A DNA stretch of 64,000 nt from Lethocerus indicus (GCA_019843655.1 JACDQD010000006.1:9974034-10038033); one strand, 5' to 3'; shown: positions 51,191 to 63,983, counted from the stretch's first letter. The notes: generated from the letters alone by a model not told the origin. Made by a program: numbers and translations.

Positions 51191-53079
51191 GAAGATTTGG
51201 AAATCTTTCTTTTATGGTCCAATAAACCAAACTTAATCCCTCAATACTCGGCGAAATCTGGGCACCGATTGTGTTATAAACATAGTTTGTCCTTCTCGAG
51301 GTTGGATACATAAATTTTATATAATTTTCGTAAGGAGCAATACCAAGTGTTATATCAAATGGTGTTACAAAAGTGGTAGAATATTTAAAAGATTGAGCTA
51401 AAATTCAAATAACACTTCTCTTAATAGTTAACATATATCAGTCACGTGGTATTTGTATTTTATAATGTTCTTATGAACAAATAATCTGTGTATTTTTGGA
51501 GCCTTTTTGAGCCTTTCAATTGTTCCAGTAATTGATAGTGATTTCATCTCCGATTTTTTTACCCGTAAATTAACTCGGCGAATTTAATTATTTCGAATTG
51601 TTTAAATACCCTCAATTATTTTTCATTATATAATTAATCATATTTAATTAGTTTGTTTTGAATTAATTTACTACGTTAAAAAACAAAAAAAACTGCAGTA
51701 GCCATCCGTCCGTTATCGAGTTAATTTCTTCCAATTATGCTGTATTAATTTGTTGTTCGATGGCCTCAATTCGAGAATAAATCTAAATTTCATGTATAAT
51801 TGCGGCATACTTTTAAATTTGGAGTTTCATAATAACAGTTATTTCAGATTAATTAAATGTAATATTTTATATAATATTACACGATTATATGATACAGTTC
51901 ATTTTATTCTATTTTACCGCTCACGCACTTTAGGCTCTCCAAATGTCGATGGTTCCTCGACAATTTTTGGAGTAGTTTGGCCTTTTTTATAGGACAATTC
52001 AAGCCCACATAAATGGCGGCTACTTTGTCCGATTAATGAATTCAGAATAATAAATAACCCGCCATTGTTGTGTGCATAAATTGCACATAAGTTTCCCTAG
52101 TCTTTATCCTGGTTTGGCCGGGATAATGGCCGGCGTTTATTCAGCTTTGTTTCAACACTGACTAGCGTGCAGTGCCTCATGACCGCTCTTAATTAACAGC
52201 AAATGCTCGAGAACGTGTTGCTAAAATGAGGCAAATAATTCTACCTCACTTCGCATTATGTAAAGCGATTCCCCTTTTCCGTACTTTATTTGACATATCG
52301 CACATGCTCGGGCTTTCGGATTTATGGAGAGTTTCTGTCAGCCGGGCTTTCATTACTTCTTAAGCGTCTCAACTGAATATCACCACTATTCCTCCCTTCA
52401 GCGATTCAGAATTAATTTGTTCGCGAAACAAAAATAAATCGCATTGTCTACATAGAAACAGAATAATCTGCTGTGTGGTTTTCATTTAGCGGAAAATCTA
52501 AAACTCGCGTACGTCGTTCCCTCTATTCATTATCGAAATATTCTTTAGCACTAATCGCATTCAACAATAGCGTTATTCTTCATTATTGTGAGGGATAAGA
52601 GTGAATTAGAGTAGGATAAAATATCGAAATGGATAAATCGTACTTTATATTCTGATATTGAAGTCACTTACAATAAATATTATGCTTGTTCTTTTCATTG
52701 CTATTCTCTGTGAGAAATATATTACCCGCGGGGTTTAATTAAGTGAACTACTTGTTGTAGTTTGGTGAAATTATGTTTATAAAATGGCGAACATTTGTGA
52801 CGATCTGGAATTGCGGTGAGAAAAGAAATTGAAGGGGAGAGCCTGGACCGAATTTAATTCTAAATTATTGTCACGGATAAGGCCGGCGGATTCCAAGGGC
52901 GGCACCTAAAGAGGCGGCTACATTTTGCTCTTGAGCGGTGTCGTTGTCTGTAACATAACATATGTAACGCCAGTCGGACATTACGGGGGAATTTCGTCTC
53001 GTAAAAATAGCGAGAGCGGGGCGTCGCCAGACAAGAGGCCCCGGGGCGGGATTCCTCAGGGACCGACCTGTGTTTTGCA

Positions 53080-53334
53080 ATGCCTTTCCCCCCGCCCGAG
53101 CCCCTCCTGACCCCCAACCACCCCTTAATATCCGTTATGGGACACATAACTTATCTTGATCTCGCCCGGATCGAAGCCTCGGTTACGCCGAAGAAGAAAC
53201 CGACAGCCAGCGGAGGTGGAAAGAAAGCGGGATTTGTCGACGATCAGGATTTCCCGACCAAATTTGAAAGCGCCGCGCAAACAGGACGGTACAGATCCAT
53301 CGACGTCCCAGTTGGACCCGGCATTGACGTCTAA
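53080..53334 (+). other. Open frame of 84 codons, coding status doubtful
   Basis: The frame includes VTPKKKPTASGGGKKAGFVDDQ and ends at a TAA. It looks somewhat protein-like, but overlapping frames of 74-95 codons are open on both strands in the same island, which points to low stop density. No domain or splice context supports it. Confidence 0.08.
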
Positions 53335-54401
53335 AATCCACAAAAAAAGTAACGATGTTTTTGTTTGTACATTTCGATAAACTGTCACGAATTGACTCAA
53401 CACGCACGACACGGCTCTAGGCTCAGTTCACCTGCATCAACTGATTCTTTCAATAAGCCCACGCAGAAGAGTATTACGCCGAGAGAAAGTTATGTCTAAA
53501 AAAAAATTGATTTGCACCTTTCGTTCCTCAGGACCAACAGATGCTTATACCTGTGTACAAGGACAGCGCAGATGTTGTTTCCAGAGGGAAAAACAGGAGC
53601 ATGTAACATCAATAAGAGACGGATTTAATCATTGGTGCTAGCGTGTTAGTCAGTCATTATTGATTTCTTCCTATAAAAAACTTGAAAATTGATGTGATGA
53701 ATGATACAGCTTTTTATTTATTGCATTAGCCGGACAAAAGAGTGGTATTCTAAACCTTCAGTCAAAAACAAATATATTCAAATGACACGCTAATAATTTC
53801 AGGAATACATTTTTTTTATTTCAATAGTATAGAAACTTTTAATCTTAAAGTTTTATGTGTTGCAAAATATCAAACAATTTATAAAAATTATGTAATGAAC
53901 TATTAATTACAATTTTAATGTTTCTAGCTTTTAAATTATAGAATAATTACTTACCTAATTACGGACCCTTATAACTTTCGCGAGCACTTGAGTTCTACTT
54001 CATTAATTATAATATTTGCATTATTATCCAGCATCTGATTAATAAAATGTCCTATGAATTGGATTCTTCAGTTATGGTTCAATTCTAACGTAATTGTATT
54101 AAATCTAAATTAATATTAAACATCGGGCATCGCAGTTATAATGATCCATTCACCCTAGTAATTGGTGGAGTATCGCGTGACCGTTTCACATACTAATCAC
54201 TGTACCCCGTTGATGCCTCCTTCGCGGTTTCGTATTCGTTAACACGACGTCACGGTCAGGTGCACAATACTTTGAGAATTTGTTGTTTTTTTGTTTTGTT
54301 TTTTTTTTAATTAAAATATCTGCCAAATGAACGACTAAACAGAATTTACTAATTTCTAACTTTGTGAAAGAGTGGATGTGTCAATAAAATTGAATCCTAC
54401 A

Positions 54402-54420
54402 ATGCAATAATATATTGCAT
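54402..54420. repeat. 19-bp palindrome with 3-nt centre
   Basis: ATGCAATA and TATTGCAT flank ATA. ATGCAAT resembles an octamer or C/EBP-type half-site, but identity is not established. Confidence 0.9.
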
Positions 54421-55972
54421 ACAGCATTCCCACACATGTAGAATTAAGTGAAAATAACATGAAGATAGGATATAACACCACGTCACTCTATTTATTTTTA
54501 ATTATTCTATATCTTTAAGCCCCCTCGGTAATTTAAAAGCCACTGGTCCAAAAATCTTCTCCACTCTAGTTCTATTGGATCGAACTTTAGTTCTAGATTA
54601 AATCAGGAAAGTGTCACCAGCGGGTGATTTCTTCATCATGAGATCCAGTGACTTGATTGTTGAATGTGCATGAAAGAAAAAAAAATGTTACGTTGAAAAA
54701 CGTTCTGTTATGGCGTTTCCCATTTCATCATTAACCGGCAGGACAAGACCTGACAATCGGCCTACGTCAGCAAATCAAGGTCCCTGACTTGTAAAATTCT
54801 CTGAAAGTTATTTTTAATATTCTGCAGAAAACGCGTTCCGTCCATAACGCCCGTACGTTAATCGCCAGTTTATTAGTGGAATGACGCAATGGAAGAAAAC
54901 ATGAAGTTATAAGAACTCGTCGATGGGTAATAGGACCTTCCTTTTATCCTTGAGAAGGGGTTTTAGAATTGCACTGGGTTATATTAGGTAATTCATTCGG
55001 AAAATGCCAAATATTAACACTACTTAAATATATCAAAGGATTCTTCGGGTTTTATTAGTATTGTATACGACGTGCATATTTTATTGGAGATAGATTGATC
55101 AATTCAAGTTTCTGTAGTCATCCACATTGCACTTTTATTTCTCAAAATTCAATCCCCCTGCTTATAATGCACACCTATTTACACCTCCTCTATTTTCCTT
55201 TTAATAAGGTGTTACTTTACTTCCCATACTTTAGCCATGTTGGCTGGTTAAAATGGTATCAATTTGTAACCGGAATCAAGAAGGTTTTCTGAATAAAATG
55301 TCGCTATAAACCTCCCAGACAGTTGGAGAATGCCAAGTGGGTGGACAATAGTCTCGTTTCTAATTTATGCATACTAACTTATTCTCGGGCATAAAACCGG
55401 CGGTCAATCGCAGGGGGGATAGTCTGCGCGACAGCAATTTTTTAACCCGGCGGTCAAAGTTAAAAAAAAAAAAATAAAAAGTTATCTGGTTTCTCTCGGT
55501 GGGATCGTGTCCGGAGCGGCGGAGGGCGGAGGAAGAAAGACGCGAATCTCGGGCTCATTTCTGGGCTGTCGGTGAACGGGGCGCACTGAAAAAGCGGGAG
55601 CCGCCTATGACGGCTAATACATAAACATATGATGCTAAAGAGGATCGAGGGGAGGGGACCGTGTATAAGGACAATGTATATAAGGGGAGGCCACATGTAT
55701 AATTGCGCTGTATGAAAAAACACTGGCGGTGGTTGGGAGAGACGTCGATCAATCAGCTCGGCCAACGGGGGCTCCGCTTGAATACAGATGCTCCCTTGTC
55801 CAAATATAATTAGTCCTCCACTTGACTCTCGGCCCTCTCCCGTCTCCACTCTACTCCGGTCGCGTTTTTATAAATGTATCGCATGGAAATTGAAAATTAC
55901 GCTATGCCTAATATATCTAGAGGGGGGGGGGATCGTAATATTAGCGATCCGATTTTTCAAGGAAAGTCACTC

Positions 55973-55995
55973 GACGAATTAATATTGCCGCATAT
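55973..55995 (+). repeat. Direct repeat copy 1
   Basis: The copy begins GACGAATTAATATTGCC and ends GCATAT. The copy at 58956 is identical except for two extra A. Flanks do not match. Confidence 0.85.
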
Positions 55996-58955
55996 TCATC
56001 TTTAAACATTGTATTCTTGTCCTTCCAGTACCTAAAATTCTTCTCCTGCTCCAGGAGCATTTACTCCATTTTTATTTGGTGTTCCTGAGTTAACATATTA
56101 GAAAGTGGGCGCTAATAAATTTCCCAATTATAATCTGGCCAAGATGGAATTATAACCCTGAGGTAATTATGAGTTGCGTACAGATAATTTCTATATAAAA
56201 GATCTCCAAATAAATTAGATTTAACATGAAACTAATCAATCATAAAATTAGAACGATAGTTTTGTGAGGGGCGGGGGTGGGAGTCTTAATTGCCAGTTAT
56301 TGGATTGCAGGGGCTCACAATTATAACTTGGCCTTTAACTTTCTTCATGAAAGTTATAACAAAGACTTTTTCATCTTGAGAAGAATTTTCGTTTTCATTT
56401 TCCAAGTTGCCTTTCAGAGAGTTTTCCCCCGCGGTTCGGGGCGATGCGAACATTATTTTCAATAATGCGCCCCTTGTTCAGAACTCCATGAACGTTTCAA
56501 CCCGGCCATATAAATACACTTTAATGGGGCATTAATCTGGGCCCGCTGTCAACACAATTTTTTCCATTCACCGTTCATAATGGGAGTTAATAATTAAAGT
56601 AGCCCCATTTATCTAAACGTCTCGAATACATTAACATAGGATTAAAATTAAAAATCCACCGTCTCGAGGCATAATCTTGTCCTCATTTGAATATTCTACT
56701 GAAATTTGTCGCAACGTGAGTGTATTCGCAACGATAAAATGTAGAAAAGTAGAAAATCAAGAAGAAAACATTTATTTTGCCGCCAGAAAAACAATACCGA
56801 AACCAGTCTAGCTTGACAAAGTCGGCGTCAAAAATAACAGGAAGAAATAATTAATTAATATTTTTGCGCGATATTCGGATTAGTGCGGTATATACTAACC
56901 AATTTCGTAACTCTTTAACAAGTAAAGTATTAGAAAAAAAAGGGTAAGAACAAGCTGCCGCTCTTCTGATCTTTTCTTCGCCAATAAATCTGTTACCGCT
57001 AACGACTGCAATAGCGACAATAATGTCCGGCATGTCCAGTAATTCTTGCTAGGCATGCGATCGCTCGCTCAGAGAGGAAAAAAAAGTTTCCCCGAGTTCG
57101 GAAACCCGACGTTTCCTGACGATATTTATTCCGATCCGGCCGACCGTATTAGTTTGGAGTATGCGGAAACCGATCTCTTTCCCGAAGTTTTTCCAGTCGT
57201 CCTAATTATAATAATTATCTTAATCGGTAGGAGGATTTTTCTTCAGAGCCCGAGCGGCCGAGCAACGACGTACCAAGTACCGAGGGCCCGGTACGAACAT
57301 GGGAATATCCACAGGAGCGATGTGCAATTAAAAACGATTACAGGCAGCGATTTTATTCCCTCCTCCCCCTCCGCGGTTATTTGAAATCGAAACCGTCCGA
57401 TCAGCCCCTAGAAGGATCGGGGTATTTTCAGACTCCGTTCGAGATGGGAGAAGAAGAAAAAAAAGAGGGAGAGAGAAGCAAATTCTGAATTTACCGGCCG
57501 TTCCCTTACGGGAGAGTTTCATCATTTTTCCTCCGCGGAAGAGGTTAATGTCGCAACGGCCGATCCAGTTCTGGGAAATAGATCGCCTGGCGACCCATTG
57601 CCGGCGGACGATTACGCAAATCGTATTCCCCGATGTCTAATTGATTGCGGAGAAAATCGCCACACACCTAGTAGTGACAAGACATATCTAACCTTTCGTC
57701 GTATAAAAAATAATTCATGTAATACAGTCCACGCTCAATAATTGCAGTTTTATGCTTGTCACATCCATATAGCTTTTTTGGAGCCAGTTGCAGTTTCAAT
57801 AATTTACCACTGACATATTTTATTCATTGTATATTGGGTATTATTTTAATTGCTATTATTAACTCGACTTCATACAGGTTTTTACAGACATTTCAGTTTA
57901 ATAATGCTCATAACATAAAAATATTATTTTTACACTGAGGGATATCTAAATTTTATAGCCGCGATAGCGTAAAATGAAAATTAATTCTTTCACAATAATT
58001 ATCCGCCTATTAATCGTTGTGCTTCAATTACTATGAGCTTAGATAAGATCTGTTATTTTCTCTTTTTGACGAATGGAATGTGTGATCCCGTGGTGTAATA
58101 ATCTTGGGGCCCGGTATAATTGGAACATTTAATTTTGGAACAGGAACAGGTTCAATTTTCCGAGGGAAACAACGTAATGACGTACAGTGGCCTCACGAAA
58201 TGCCATATTAGGCGTTGTTAAATGCCTGTGTCGTGTTGCGCCGGCATCTGCCTGTGGGGGCCCTCTTATCTTTTCATGAAATTAATGGCGCTCTATGGCC
58301 TTCCAGATGCTCATGACCGGGACCATTTTTCATTAAATCGACCGTTTCAATAACGCCTGACGAATGTCACGTCCGACCGTCCGTGTTTTGTTTGCATCCG
58401 TCGTTTATTAATAATACGGAATCGATTCGACTGAAACACGAAAACATTCGGTGATCTGATTAACCGGCAAATTAATTTTTAGTTCTCATTTATTAAACAA
58501 CTACACACCTGCCCGAGACATGATATATTTTGTTTAGTATTTACACGCTCTATAAGAAAGAAGACCGCCGAATATTCTACAATAAAATATACAAGTTAAT
58601 TACAGTGGACTTTAAGCTAAAATTTTATATTAAATTGTATTGTAAAAACAGCTGCTGTTATTTATATATGTTTTCCTTAGTTAACCATAGAAATATAATT
58701 GGGCTAAGGTATTACAAAGGTAAGGTATTTGATTAAGTAGAAACCAAGATAATGAACATTTAATTACAATATTAGTATTATGACGACGTACTACTAGAAA
58801 ATTCAATTTATGTAATAAAAAGTTCGTAAAGAACTCGTTTCTCCTTTCGTACTTTTCGCCTCCTCAGGGAGGTATATTCCTGAATAGGTGGAGGAAGGCG
58901 GTCAATGATTACGGTTTATTATAAATAAATGTTATTAACAATTAAATATTTATTT

Positions 58956-58980
58956 GACGAATTAAAATATTGCCGCATAT
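58956..58980 (+). repeat. Direct repeat copy 2
   Basis: The copy begins GACGAATTAAAATATTGC and ends CGCATAT. It pairs with the copy at 55973, in the same orientation about 3 kb away. Confidence 0.85.
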
Positions 58981-59700
58981 GGTAGTCACATACGATGTGT
59001 TACAGATTTAATTGTGGATATATTTGATGCGTTACATACACAAAAGTATCAGGGTGGTACAGAGAATAGAATATTTTATAACTTTGGATATATTACCGAA
59101 TCCGATTGCTCCGTTATTAAAATTAATTTCTTATGTTTTGGTTGATTACAAACAAAATGCTGGACTACAATGAAGAAAAACCTATTAACCCGAGGTTTTA
59201 TAGTTCACAGCCCCCAATGTTTATGGTTCTGCAGCTACGGTAATGAGGTTTATTGTTTATTATCTAGACCAAAGACGAGAGATTGTACGCGGTTTTTCTC
59301 GTATTAATTTTCTACCTTCTTGGTATCGGGTTTAAGGTATGAAGAATGCTACGGCCGCTGTTTCCATTCGGAACAGTAAAAAATTGGAACTATCGAATGC
59401 CGGTAGAGGGAGTGATAGAGGAGAGGGGATTGGGATAGAGGGAGTCGATCGGGATGCGGCGGGATGAACCGGGAGGGGCGCCGGGATGCTGGGAGGGAGC
59501 GCGGCTTGGAGGGGAGCATTTGCATACGGCCGGAGTGGGGGGCAATGTCTCTCAACCAATCCCGCATCCCGCATGCAAATACCCCTATCCCTACCATTTC
59601 CCGAGATCGGCCTTCCTCCTTCCTCTGCCACATCTCTCACTATTCCCCTCTCCTTCTCATACACTGTTTGTCACTCCCTCCCTCCTCCCACCCACCACCC

Positions 59701-59722
59701 CCTCTCACTCTCTCTCTCTCTC
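59701..59722 (+). repeat. (CT)n microsatellite
   Basis: CCTCTCACTC runs into a CT array, about 75 bp upstream of the paired YY1/Pho-type sites. Confidence 0.95.
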
Positions 59723-59796
59723 GTACTCGCGACCCGGCCGCAGCATCCAACTCGTTCTCGGGGAGTGGGACCTGTCGCCCGGGGGGCCCGGGCCGC

Positions 59797-59821
59797 CGCC
59801 ATTTTGTACGGCAAGATGGCG
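59797..59821. promoter_or_regulatory. Paired YY1/Pho-type sites, head to head
   Basis: CGCCATTTTG and CAAGATGGCG lie in inverted orientation 5 bp apart (one mismatch between the arms). The first, extended to GCCGCCATTTTG, is the exact complement of the YY1 consensus CAANATGGCGGC. The second, CAAGATGGCGCG, differs from that consensus by a base or two at its end. YY1 sites cluster at transcription starts in vertebrates, and its fly homologue Pho binds GCCAT cores in Polycomb response elements. The CpG-rich setting and the nearby CT tract fit both. No transcript evidence is available here. Confidence 0.45.
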
Positions 59822-61975
59822 CGACTCGTTTGAATTATCGTGGAACCGGAGGACGAGCGAGCTAAGCCGGGGCGGTATTCGCGGACGATGCCCGGGAGGA
59901 ATGGGAGCGTGGCCGATCACCCCGAGCCCGACCTAACCCGTCCACTGAGTCACCACGCAAAGTTCCACCCCGTGTCCCCCCGCACACCGAAAATACTTCT
60001 CACAGAATTCAATTTATTAAACATTGCGTTGATCTGAGTAGTATATTCAGTTCAAACCATTTTTAGAGTCCATGTTTTGATAAATGTGTGGAAAAACCGA
60101 ATCAGAAATGTCAAAAAATATTCCCACAGATGTATTAAAATTCTCATTAGAGCATTTAATTCTAAGTTTAATAACCCTTCTCTTTGAGAAAGTTGGATTA
60201 CCGAATTTATTTTAACGTTATAAAACATGGCAGCTGCCTAAAGTACTCTGGGGACTCTAGAGGCAGCACCCCATCACGAGAAGAGGCCATAATGGGTAAT
60301 AAAACTGATATTCTGTAGAAGTTTGTTTAGGAATTCGATTCTCCTGTTGTCGACCGAGTATGCTTTGAATTGCATAATTTAATTTCGAATTGATTTGAGG
60401 AAAAGAGCCCTCAGACATCGATGTTTCGTCCCCATTGCCGCTACCGCGCCAATTCAGGTAGCACAGTACGGACTAGAGTCGAGCGTCGAACTCTGGCGGC
60501 GAGTACGCGGGGGAATGTAAAATTGCGCCTCGCGGATAAATGGCGTGTCCGAGTAATTAATTGCCGAAAGAAACCCCGGACAGGATCCCGGGAGATGTTT
60601 CGAAAAGAGGTCTTGGAAAAAAAAACGGGAGCCGTAAAGCGGCCGGCATTAGGCCCCCTCCACCCGGCCACCACTCAAACCGAGATACCCACCCCTACAG
60701 ACCTATACTTTCATTACTCTAGCCCCAACTTTGTGAACTTTCATTATGCAATTATACTATTCATCGTTAAACGTTCTTCAATGCGCCTCCTCGTTGGGGA
60801 CATTCTGCCGACATCCGCATGTTTGGCTTTCTGAGAATATATATTTGGCGAAGATACAAACTGTTTCAATTTTTCTCAAAGTTGTTCAATCTAATTCGCG
60901 TACTTCAGGGCACATTGTTCATTGGCAGCTCTTATAGCCTCGCTGGGAGGATTTTTCCCGGAGATTTGCAATCTCTGGCTAGATCGATCGTTAAGGGTTT
61001 TTCATCCCTCTGCTAGTCCCGCAAAACGCGACCGGCGTTTATAAATGAAATATGGAAACGTTTCAGTGTGGTAATATGAAATAATTTCAAAATCCTAGGG
61101 AATCCTTCGCCGTCGACTCGAAATATTCAACGCATCTGTGAAACGCACAGAGCCGGTCAAATAATTCACGCTTAATGTCGGACAAAGGACGTCTTTCAGA
61201 GAGCTCCGCGTCCGGCTGCTATTAAAATAATTGTCCCCCGCTCAGTTTCCCATATCGTCGCCATGGGAACAATGCCTCCAGCGCTATCCCAAACACGCCG
61301 CCTCCTCAGCCAGTCACCTCCTCCACTCTCTCCTCGAGGAAATCGCATGTCCAATGTAAATAATGCGGTCATCGTCTATAGCAGTGGTAGGCACACTCCC
61401 CGACCCTAAGTACAACTCTCAAAATATGAAAATATGCGGTGAGCAATCGTGAAGATAGAGTTAACCTTGTTTGATAAATTTATTGGAATCGTTTAAAGAA
61501 GAAAAAACTTTAATATTTAGTAGATTTTAATTTTCAACCAACATAAAAATAAAAATATCACAATCGACGGTTGTGGCTGGGAGACCAAAGGATCAGCATT
61601 GACTGTGCGTTTTGGAATTCCTCACATAATTTTCAATATTTGGTTCAAGAAAATTGTTTTGTAATAATGTCCCATAGATAAATTAAAACAATAGTTTACA
61701 GTTCGTATAACAAACGAAGGGGGCGAAATGAGAATCCATACAGATATTAGCAGTCACTATTTCGTACACTTATTTTACATATGTTGAGGGGAAGCTCGTT
61801 ACATTTGTATGTATCGGTCAGACAGTGTAATGATAATTATTCATACGGCAGCTGTGCCCTTCGGTATTCGGGGTCAAAGATGAACCGTCCTCTTCCATAC
61901 GTAACTGCGGCAGCGTCACAATTGGCCTATGTTGAACTGAACGGTGACGCACCCCTGCGGAGGCTTCCCGGTGGG

Positions 61976-62010
61976 CTACGTCACCTCCACGTCGACTCTA
62001 TATATAGTGC
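61976..62010 (+). promoter_or_regulatory. Candidate core promoter with CRE-like and TATA-like words
   Basis: TACGTCA (CREB/ATF-type) at 61977 is followed by the palindromic CTATATATAG at 61998. A start would be expected near 62028. A GGTGACGCAC word lies upstream at about 61943. No initiator or downstream exon can be confirmed. Confidence 0.2.
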
Positions 62011-62905
62011 CGGCTGTCAGCCCGCGTTATTGGATACCCCCCTGGTCCGGCATTTTGTAAACTGCTCACGCGCTTTAATATTTTATACCGCCGCTGTCAA
62101 TTTCGACCCGCGAAGTAAATCCTGATTAGGCCCCGTGTAATATGGACGGTTATTTTTAAACCCGACTGTGGAACATTTGCCAATATTATATGTAGATTCG
62201 TCGGGGGGGGCCACGTAGGTTCGTGCGTTGGGTAGCGATTGGGAATGAAACTCGCGAACAAGTGTACATAACTCGGATTTACTCTTTCCTCACTTACATT
62301 CAGCAATTATTACTTTTTCAAAGAAATTTGAACAACCGATCATTGAGCTCGGAGTCCTCTAATTAATTATTAAATGTCCGAAAGGGCAGTCGGGACTGAA
62401 TCTCGGTTTCACGTTATCGTCAGGAACTCCAAACTGCGCTTTCCCCGGGGCCACCGCCGGCGTCCTCCTGTAGGCCGGGGTGGTCAGTCGCTCGTAACTC
62501 TCTTCGGCATTCCCGGTCGCACAATTTCGACGTGGACGAAGATTAAAACCGGCTCGCCGACTGATCTCTCACGGGGGGAGGGTCCTTCTTCTTCTCCTCC
62601 TTTTCTTCTTCTTGACCCGCTGAAAAAAACATCCCTGTCTCCCATTCTTCAGTTGGCTCGCCGTATTTACGACTGCGCGCCGTTTAACTTCCTCGGGCGC
62701 TGACGAATGGTCCAGTTTTGCGCGGTGGCTTACCGGCGGCTCCGAATTCCCGGTGGCTGCTTCGATTCGACCCGTTTAGGCGGCACGTCTCGATCCGGTA
62801 GATGTCCGGACCCGGTTTAATGGGACGGGCCGCCGTTGGCCGGATCAATTAAACGCGGCATGTCACCGAGAACATCCAGGAATCCTACACCGGGAACTCC
62901 CCTCC

Positions 62906-62961
62906 ACTCTATGGCGCCGGCTGAAAACGCTACGACGAAAATTAAAGAGCTTGTAACTGGC
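62906..62961 (+). repeat. Inverted repeat, left arm
   Basis: The arm begins ACTCTATGGCGCCGGCTG and ends CTTGTAACTGGC. It is the inverse of 63813-63869 with one substitution and one missing A. It includes an ATGGCGCC word. Outside the arms there is little similarity beyond CCTC just before ACTCTATGG. No target-site duplication is evident. Confidence 0.9.
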
Positions 62962-63812
62962 TGGTATTTTCACAGACATGTGGAAACTTATAACACTTGT
63001 ATTACACATAAATAAAAATAACGATTTAAAAAATAATTTTGTTGAGGCTTCACGTTATAGGGTCTTCACGTAATCTTACAGTGAATCTTACAGAAAATAT
63101 CAATAATATAGTGTGATTTTCTGGTTCCACTGTACCTGTATCGGTCCATCAGCGTCATTCTGTGTAAACGGTAGCTGACAGTACAACAGAGAGACCTCAT
63201 TATACTACTCAAAATGGGGAAAAGGGGGCCTAGCTTAGGACTGCCAAAACAAGTGGAACGAGCGAAAGAACAGATAACTGAATACAGAAAATACTAGTAG
63301 TAATATTTGTTGGAATAAATGTTTCAGCCTGAAATTAATTAACTTTTAAGAATATCCTAATGATACCAAAACTCGCTAACTTTGACTGCATCTACTTAAA
63401 TGTATAGTATGTGTTGCTTAGTAGGATGTAATGAAAGAAGTGTTTCGTTCTACTGTAGTGTGTACATCAGATGACTTGTCTGATGGATGTTTTACAGATG
63501 GATATACAGTACTAATGTGACACTCTATGTCTTATCAGCTTCGAGCAAATGTTTCAGACGTACTATCGGATATTTCGTAACTGAAATTCAGTATAGAGAG
63601 CTATACATTTAAATCCTTCGGCCATACCGATTTCTGTAGCGCACTTCCTGAAGGAGGCCGGGAAGGCGGATGTTGAAATCCTCACAGCCAATCTCACGGT
63701 TAATGGAAAGAAAGGAGGCGAGCCCAACAGAAAAAAAAATAAAAAACACAGGCGCCGACAAATTTGAGCGATTCCAGGAAGCGTTCGTGAAGCCAACTCT
63801 CCGTTTAATCGG

Positions 63813-63869
63813 GCCAGTTTACAAGCTCTTTAATTTTCGTCATAGCGTTTTCAGCCGGCGCCATAGAGT
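63813..63869 (-). repeat. Inverted repeat, right arm
   Basis: On the minus strand it begins ACTCTATGGCGCCGGCTG and ends CTTGTAAACTGGC, matching the left arm. The whole unit, 62906-63869, is 964 bp. It could be a non-autonomous DNA transposon with 57-bp terminal repeats, or two inverted copies of a dispersed repeat or conserved block. Confidence 0.9.
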
Positions 63870-63918
63870 CAGAGGCGACAGATGGGAACGCTCTCTCCTC
63901 CACTCCGGATCGTCGGAA

Positions 63919-63983
63919 AGAGAGTGAGGAGTGAGAGGGAGATAGAGGGTGAGAGGGAGAGAGAGAGAGAGAGCGAGCGAGGG
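63919..63983 (+). repeat. (GA)n-rich tract
   Basis: GAGAG and GTGAG words lead into a GA array and GCGAGCGAGGGAG. It begins 50 bp outside the right arm of the inverted repeat. Confidence 0.9.

Larger units (their letters stand above)
51190..55400. other. AT-rich stretch with one CpG-rich island
   Basis: A GC-richer block at about 52840-53340 holds open frames on both strands. The rest is AT-rich, with poly-T near 54290-54309 and a palindrome at 54402. A GGCATACTTTTA word at 51806 resembles half of the Drosophila su(Hw) motif. No RNA gene or mobile element was recognised. Confidence 0.5.
55400..59340. other. CpG-rich islands in AT-rich sequence, no gene confirmed
   Basis: Islands lie at about 55390-55870, 57050-57640 and 58080-58400. 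The middle island has a 112-codon plus frame (57046-57384) with one hydrophobic run around VVLIIIIILIG, unsupported otherwise. A direct-repeat pair (55973, 58956) spans this region, and a degenerate CCGAAACCAGTCTAGC word, related to the dispersed family, occurs at 56788. Confidence 0.45.
59340..62130. other. CpG-rich promoter-like region and following spacer
   Basis: The stretch 59340-59990 is the most promoter-like of the window: high CpG, a CT tract, and a pair of YY1/Pho-type sites. Overlapping frames up to 160 codons are open in all plus frames, so none can be chosen as coding. Islands also lie at 60420-60720, 61190-61340 and 61860-62120. Confidence 0.45.

Noticed and set aside
57046..57384. 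112-codon frame with one hydrophobic stretch
   Set aside because: The hydrophobic run comes from an AATTATAATAATTAT stretch; there is no signal peptide, splice context or family match.
59454..59936. 160-codon plus-strand frame
   Set aside because: All three plus frames and several minus frames are open here at the same time, so low stop density explains it.
61641..61665. TGGTTCAAGAAAATTG, resembling homeobox helix-3 codons
   Set aside because: The translation does not continue as a homeodomain on either side.
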